Below are positions 61,001-64,000 of a DNA stretch of 64,000 nt, piece by piece. Every line of letters starts with the position of its first letter. Within the stretch, counting starts at the first letter, position 1. The notes below the pieces were generated by a model. The model saw nothing but the letters and a program-made list of their open reading frames with translations. It was not told where the DNA came from and did no database searches. This DNA is from Paragordius varius (lineage: Eukaryota; Nematomorpha): assembly GCA_964247055.1 (NCBI GenBank), contig OZ176050.1:8246001-8310000 (forward strand), given 5' to 3'. A program made the translations under genes and the position numbers.

Positions 61001-62287
61001 CCACCAATGCGGCCCTAAAAGCGCTTATTTATTAAATTTTTTGGGGTACATCTTTTGAGTATAAACTACAAATATGTCAAAAACTATGAAATTTATCGAT
61101 ATTATATGGTGCACGGCCCTGTAAAATTTTTTGGCAAGTACCACCGATCTATATAGCTATACTAATTAAACGTTTCGAATGATACCTGCATTGGACGGAT
61201 GCAAATACGTTTCGATCGAATTTAACAGGGAGTTTAAACGCGTTTGGATATAATTTTCGTTATTTTGTGGCTGTTTGTAAGGATGTATTAGATTGTCACT
61301 GGGAATGCTATTTATTATCCATTTTGCAAAATCAAAAACAGGAAATTTGTAAAAAGTAGCAGATTTATGCGCTAAGGCAACACCCGATATGGGTAAATTC
61401 AATCCTGTCAAAAACTTTGAAAATAATATTTCTACCAATTTTTCAGACCAAACAATGCGACCAACATTGTGTTCAGATATTCGAGCAAAAAGAGCTATCA
61501 AATGTTTCTCCCAACATGGAAAGTTTTGATAAGATGCAAAAAGATTTACAAATGTAGCCAAAAAATTGTTAACTGGATTACCAGTATCAATAATTATAGG
61601 TAAGTCAGTGGTGTGCTTCGAGAAGACAATATTATCCAAAAAATCAGAATCATTCTTGAAAATTGACGGTAAAAATAGCTCCAACAAGTGCATATGTTGC
61701 TCAAAAATATGAATGTCATATGGATTCAAGATTGGTAGAAGTAGTTTGTATTTGTGACTATACCAAATATCCTTTTTAAAATATATGCGAGCATGTCGTA
61801 TAAGAATTTCCAAGTTACGACCAAAATTTTTAGGAAAATGTATGATTGAATACAAATTTTTATCATCATTTTCTCTATCAATGACGGTTAAATTATATAA
61901 CTTTAATAAGGGTTCGTGATCAAATACAATATCGGTATACTTTTCTATTAGCTCGTGTTTTTTCAATAACTCTATCAACAATAAAATGCATTCATGGATA
62001 ATGTCAAAATCTAATTCTGTCTCAACAGTTAATTTGTAATATAATTTAATTAAAGTTATATGGTCAGAATATGTAAATTTCCACCCATGTCTGATAATAT
62101 AAAGCCGCATTTGATGTGTCCAGTGAAGTAATCCTGGCCGAAAATTGCATTTGGAAATGGAGAGATAGATATTTTCTTTAATATGTTCAAAATGTTGCAA
62201 TAATTTTTTGTTTATTATTGGAAAATATGGAAGAAATTTATCAAATTTATTAGATTTTTGAAATTTCATTTCAAGCGAATTTAACAT
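46063..62287 (-). CDS. PSME4: Proteasome activator PA200 (Blm10 family)
   Basis: The gene is complete, in about two dozen exons. The first exon (about 61.18-62.287 kb) encodes over 360 residues, with FDKFLPYFP and [12 protein letters not shown] aligning to the PA200 N-terminus. An in-frame stop just upstream fixes the start. Further exons follow PA200 order: [11 protein letters not shown] (60.2 kb), [20 protein letters not shown] (59.5 kb), [12 protein letters not shown] (58.4 kb), LEWNVPTE (55.9 kb), FFKGLFRN (50.0 kb), [13 protein letters not shown] (49.35 kb) and [16 protein letters not shown] (49.1 kb). Later ones read [15 protein letters not shown] (47.2 kb) and [15 protein letters not shown] (46.4 kb). 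The last exon ends [11 protein letters not shown], the conserved C-terminal tail that docks on the 20S proteasome. PA200 caps the 20S core and opens its gate, in the nucleus, in DNA repair and histone turnover. An acidic insert not found in vertebrates lies at 49.50-49.92 kb. Confidence 0.95.
49500..49930 (-). CDS. PSME4: PSME4 acidic low-complexity insert
   Basis: Between FFKGLFRN...WIAENLLY and [21 protein letters not shown], the human protein has only a short connection. Here about 130 residues rich in Asp, Glu, Asn and Ser intervene ([35 protein letters not shown]). The frame is open and flanked by well-conserved sequence on the same strand, so it is an expansion of a surface loop and not an intron. 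A function as a flexible or partner-binding loop is inferred only. Confidence 0.7.
51065..52180. other. PSME4 intron with LINE fragment
   Basis: An intron of about 1.1 kb, AT-rich. It contains a LINE fragment (51735-51870, listed separately) and otherwise nothing recognisable. Confidence 0.5.
51735..51870 (+). mobile_element. LINE reverse-transcriptase C-terminal fragment
   Basis: The plus strand encodes [18 protein letters not shown] followed by DPSKAG. This is the RLRWAGHV.R.P motif found after the LINE reverse transcriptase domain. It is short, 5'-truncated and lies in a PSME4 intron, antisense to the gene. The family differs from the 40.7/63.3 kb LINEs. Confidence 0.6.
56530..57250. other. 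PSME4 intron, nothing recognised
   Basis: AT-rich intron between the exons near 56.4-56.5 kb and 57.3 kb. No transposon ends or open frames of note. Confidence 0.45.
58570..59045 (+). mobile_element. LINE 3' fragment in PSME4 intron
   Basis: Plus-strand pieces read [24 protein letters not shown], then after a frame change [15 protein letters not shown], then [19 protein letters not shown]. These are the conserved Y..V..P.LLYG.E.W and R.RRG.P...W segments downstream of LINE reverse transcriptase domains. The copy is 5'-truncated with at least one frameshift and several stops. It lies antisense to PSME4 between the exons at 58.3-58.5 and 59.24 kb. Its end differs from that of the other LINE copies, so it is a separate family. 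Confidence 0.75.
59600..60155. other. PSME4 intron, nothing recognised
   Basis: AT-rich spacer between the exons near 59.5 and 60.2 kb. No repeats with terminal symmetry and no coding sequence were identified. Confidence 0.45.
60779..60972 (+). mobile_element. hAT MITE, left arm of an inverted pair
   Basis: It starts CAGTGGTACTCATC and ends GCTTTAGCAACACTG, as hAT elements do (CAGTGGT.CTCA). It is preceded by atctatat (60771-60778). Its inner end block 'cacttttagggccgcgg' is mirrored by the neighbouring element in inverse orientation. It is non-coding and lies in PSME4 intron 1. Confidence 0.75.
60980..61146 (-). mobile_element. hAT MITE, right arm of an inverted pair
   Basis: It begins CAGTAATACTCAAACC and ends AAGTACCACCG; read in reverse it begins CGGTGGTACTTGCCA. 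It is followed by atctatat (61147-61154), an exact match to the 8 bp preceding the left arm at 60771-60778. In reverse complement it aligns with the left arm across 'aaatttcat', 'ttgaca.atttg', 'ttatactc', 'atttaataaat' and 'cttttagggccgc'. Only 7 bp separate the arms. Confidence 0.75.
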
Positions 62288-62338
62288 CCGAAGATTTGCA
62301 TTATAAAATTAAACAACTGGTATAATTATAAGCGTCAT
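62288..62338. promoter_or_regulatory. Shared divergent promoter of PSME4 and the PAGR1-like gene
   Basis: Only 51 bp separate the PSME4 start codon (minus strand, 62287) from the PAGR1-like start codon (plus strand, 62339). Both 5' UTRs and the core promoter must fit here, or transcripts must start inside the opposite coding region. The spacer is AT-rich, with 'ttataaaatt' on the plus strand near 62302. No GC-box or other motif stands out. Confidence 0.6.
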
Positions 62339-62969
62339 ATGGATTCTGTGACCAACCCAATATTTTACTATCCCACTCCAGATAAAATTAAAGAATTATT
62401 TGGAAAATTAAATGACAAGGTAAAGTTAAATTAAATTTTCTAGAAACTTGAACTTAAATGGAAAACTCCCGGGCGCATTGATTTAAATGAAAAGCCCGTA
62501 GTAAAAAAGCAGCCAAAAAAGCATATCCACCGAAAACCCACAACGGCACATAATTTACAAAAACCTGACTTGTATGATGTAGACATTGATTCAAACAACG
62601 AAAAAGATGACCTTAAAAGTTTTAAATTTTGGCTTAAAAGCGAATATTAATATAATAATTATCAACGCAGCCTTTCCACAGAACAATGTAAAGATCGTAA
62701 TTTATGGAGGAAACTACTTCGTGGATACAAAACTCCGAATATGGAGTCCTAAAATTATCCATCCATCCATTTATTATTTTTCCTTTATAATTTTTAATTA
62801 AATTTAAAAATGCAAATTCAATCCCTCATCCATCTTATAAGTTTTATTTAATTTTATTTTAGCTATTACGTCTTCATCTAAAAAGGACAAGAAATTTTCC
62901 CCAACAAACTTTGATTCTGTTTTAAAGGATGTGATAAAACATAAAATATGGGACAAGGAAAAGATATGA
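62339..62969 (+). CDS. PAGR1: PAGR1-like (PTIP-associated protein 1), H3K4 methyltransferase complex subunit
   Basis: Three exons, 62339-62419, 62444-62618 and 62863-62969, join in one frame to 120 residues. Residues 7-40 (PIFYYPTPDKIKELF...KLELKWKTPGR) align with the PAGR1 segment that in human reads WMPPPSEIQRLYELL...LELQ. An acidic DLYDVDIDSN stretch corresponds to EFDFDDE. FDSVLKDVIKHK near the end matches LDKVLSDMKRHK. PAGR1 binds PTIP in the KMT2C/D histone methyltransferase complex in the nucleus. Intron 1 is only 24 nt and contains an in-frame stop, so splicing is required. The exon 2 donor (A|GTTTTA) is weak but its phase fits. The gene is short for the family. The frame stays open for 16 codons after the TGA. 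Confidence 0.65.
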
Positions 62970-63285
62970 ATGTTATATAAATTAAGATTAAATGGGCATC
63001 ATGATCTCGCGAAGGTGAATATATTTACACTCTTGGATATTTTTAAACTAATTATGATTTTATTGTTTATATTTATTTAATAAATTTTATTACAAGGACC
63101 AAAATCTTTATATGAAAAAACAACTACACATAGCCTACTTTGGGTTTGATTGATTAAAAGAATCGTGGCTGACCGCTTTCACTCCATTACATTTTGTGGT
63201 AGTTTTATAACCCAGGGCGATTTCATTTTTGGATACTTTGATAAATATTTAAGATATTAAGCCGATTTTAAAAATATGCTTTATA
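62970..63285. other. Downstream of PAGR1-like gene
   Basis: The probable 3' UTR and flank of the PAGR1-like gene. AATAAA-like motifs occur around 63080. Apart from the short frame continuation at 62970-63017, nothing coding was recognised. Confidence 0.4.
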
Positions 63286-63289
63286 CAAA

Positions 63290-63485
63290 CTATATAGATA
63301 GGCATATTAGGAAAACAAGGACGTGGGCGGCCTAAAGCGAAATGCATAGACACATCAAAAAGAGAGCTAGCAGAATACGAGCTTAAAGCAGAAGACGCCA
63401 TAGATAGAGTATATGGCGAGACAGGTTGTATAACCTGACCGCTCTCACGAGTCAAAACATGTAATGTAATAATAATAATAATATA
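63290..63485 (+). mobile_element. LINE 3' end with (TAA)n tail, same family as 40.7 kb
   Basis: It encodes GKQGRGRPKAKCIDTSKREL and AEYELKAEDA, parallel to GRGRPETRWIDTIRREL and PEYEPKAEHP of the 40735-41430 copy. Both end with 'cacgagt.aaaacatgtaatgtaataat' and a (TAA)n tail (63460-63483 here). It is a severely 5'-truncated LINE copy. The conserved 3' terminus defines the family's end precisely. Confidence 0.8.
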
Positions 63486-64000
63486 ACAAAAAAAATTTCT
63501 TTAAATGTAAATTTGTGAAAAAATTCTCATCTCAAACTTTGCCGCCATTGCAACAGTCAAATAATGTATATTATTAGAAAATGAAAAAAATTAATTTAAA
63601 AAAGCGTTCAGGCTATATTTTACCACCAAAAATCGATATATTTTGATTTTCTCAGGTGTTTGTTTCAAGCGTGTTTTGGAGCTGTCCCAAGTTTAGGTTC
63701 TAGAAGTCACAAAACTGTAAAAAATATAATTTTTTTCTAATACATGAGAATTAAATTATAACTAAAATAACTTTTATAACTGTAGTTTATTTACAAAATT
63801 GAGCTTTGAGATGTAAAACTACCTCAAAGGGAAACACGTCATAAAATTTAAGAATTTCGAAATCAATTAAATAATATATTTTTCAGCGTGTTAATTATAA
63901 TTAGCAAAATCCGCGAACCTTATTATTTTAAATAATTTTTTTCGTAAACCCTAAATATTTTTAACCAATATATTTCGTATAGTTTTATTATAATTCTTAG
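63486..64000. other. Window end, nothing recognised
   Basis: AT-rich non-coding sequence with no gene, RNA or element boundary that I can support. Confidence 0.5.

Noticed and set aside
1-64000. CRISPR arrays, bacterial operons, rRNA genes
   Set aside because: The window is spliced animal DNA. No regularly spaced repeats with unique spacers, ribosome-binding sites or rRNA-like sequence were seen.

Overview
This is a strongly AT-rich stretch of an animal nuclear genome. The three large host genes (testican, IP3 receptor, proteasome activator PA200) are all spliced, and their combination points to a metazoan. AT content, gene density and the mix of hAT, TTAA-type, LINE and LTR remnants suggest an invertebrate. 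I cannot name the species. Introns run from about 22 nt to over 4 kb, and the three shortest (22, 24 and 28 nt) are exceptional for an animal.

Layout. 1-1.5 kb: dispersed repeats. 1.6-6.8 kb (+): a complete nine-exon testican (SPOCK / Carrier of Wingless) gene encoding a secreted matrix protein with signal peptide, follistatin/Kazal, SPARC EF-hand and thyroglobulin modules. 8.5-37.5 kb (-): a complete inositol 1,4,5-trisphosphate receptor gene, convergent with testican. Its introns carry a 3.26-kb hAT transposon with intact target duplication, a small hAT MITE, a TTAA-flanked MITE and a hammerhead-ribozyme-like fold. 37.6-45.4 kb: a transposon island between the 5' end of the IP3 receptor and the 3' end of PA200. 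It holds a foldback MITE, an old hAT copy split by a Ty3/Gypsy fossil, a LINE 3' end, and a nest of MITE-in-MITE plus MITE-in-hAT-in-MITE. 46.1-62.3 kb (-): a complete PSME4 (PA200) gene with LINE pieces and an inverted pair of hAT elements in its introns. 62.3-63.0 kb (+): a small PAGR1-like gene that starts only 51 bp from the PSME4 start codon, implying one shared bidirectional promoter. 63.3-63.5 kb: another LINE 3' end.

The host genes are not a pathway cluster. Testican is extracellular, the IP3 receptor is the ER calcium-release channel, PA200 caps the proteasome, and PAGR1 belongs to a histone H3K4 methyltransferase complex. The clearest functional linkage is the PSME4/PAGR1 head-to-head pair. 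The richest unexplained material is the transposon stratigraphy and the ultrashort introns. Gene models were built by eye from reading frames, splice signals, phase agreement and remembered family sequences, so exon edges not given explicitly are approximate.
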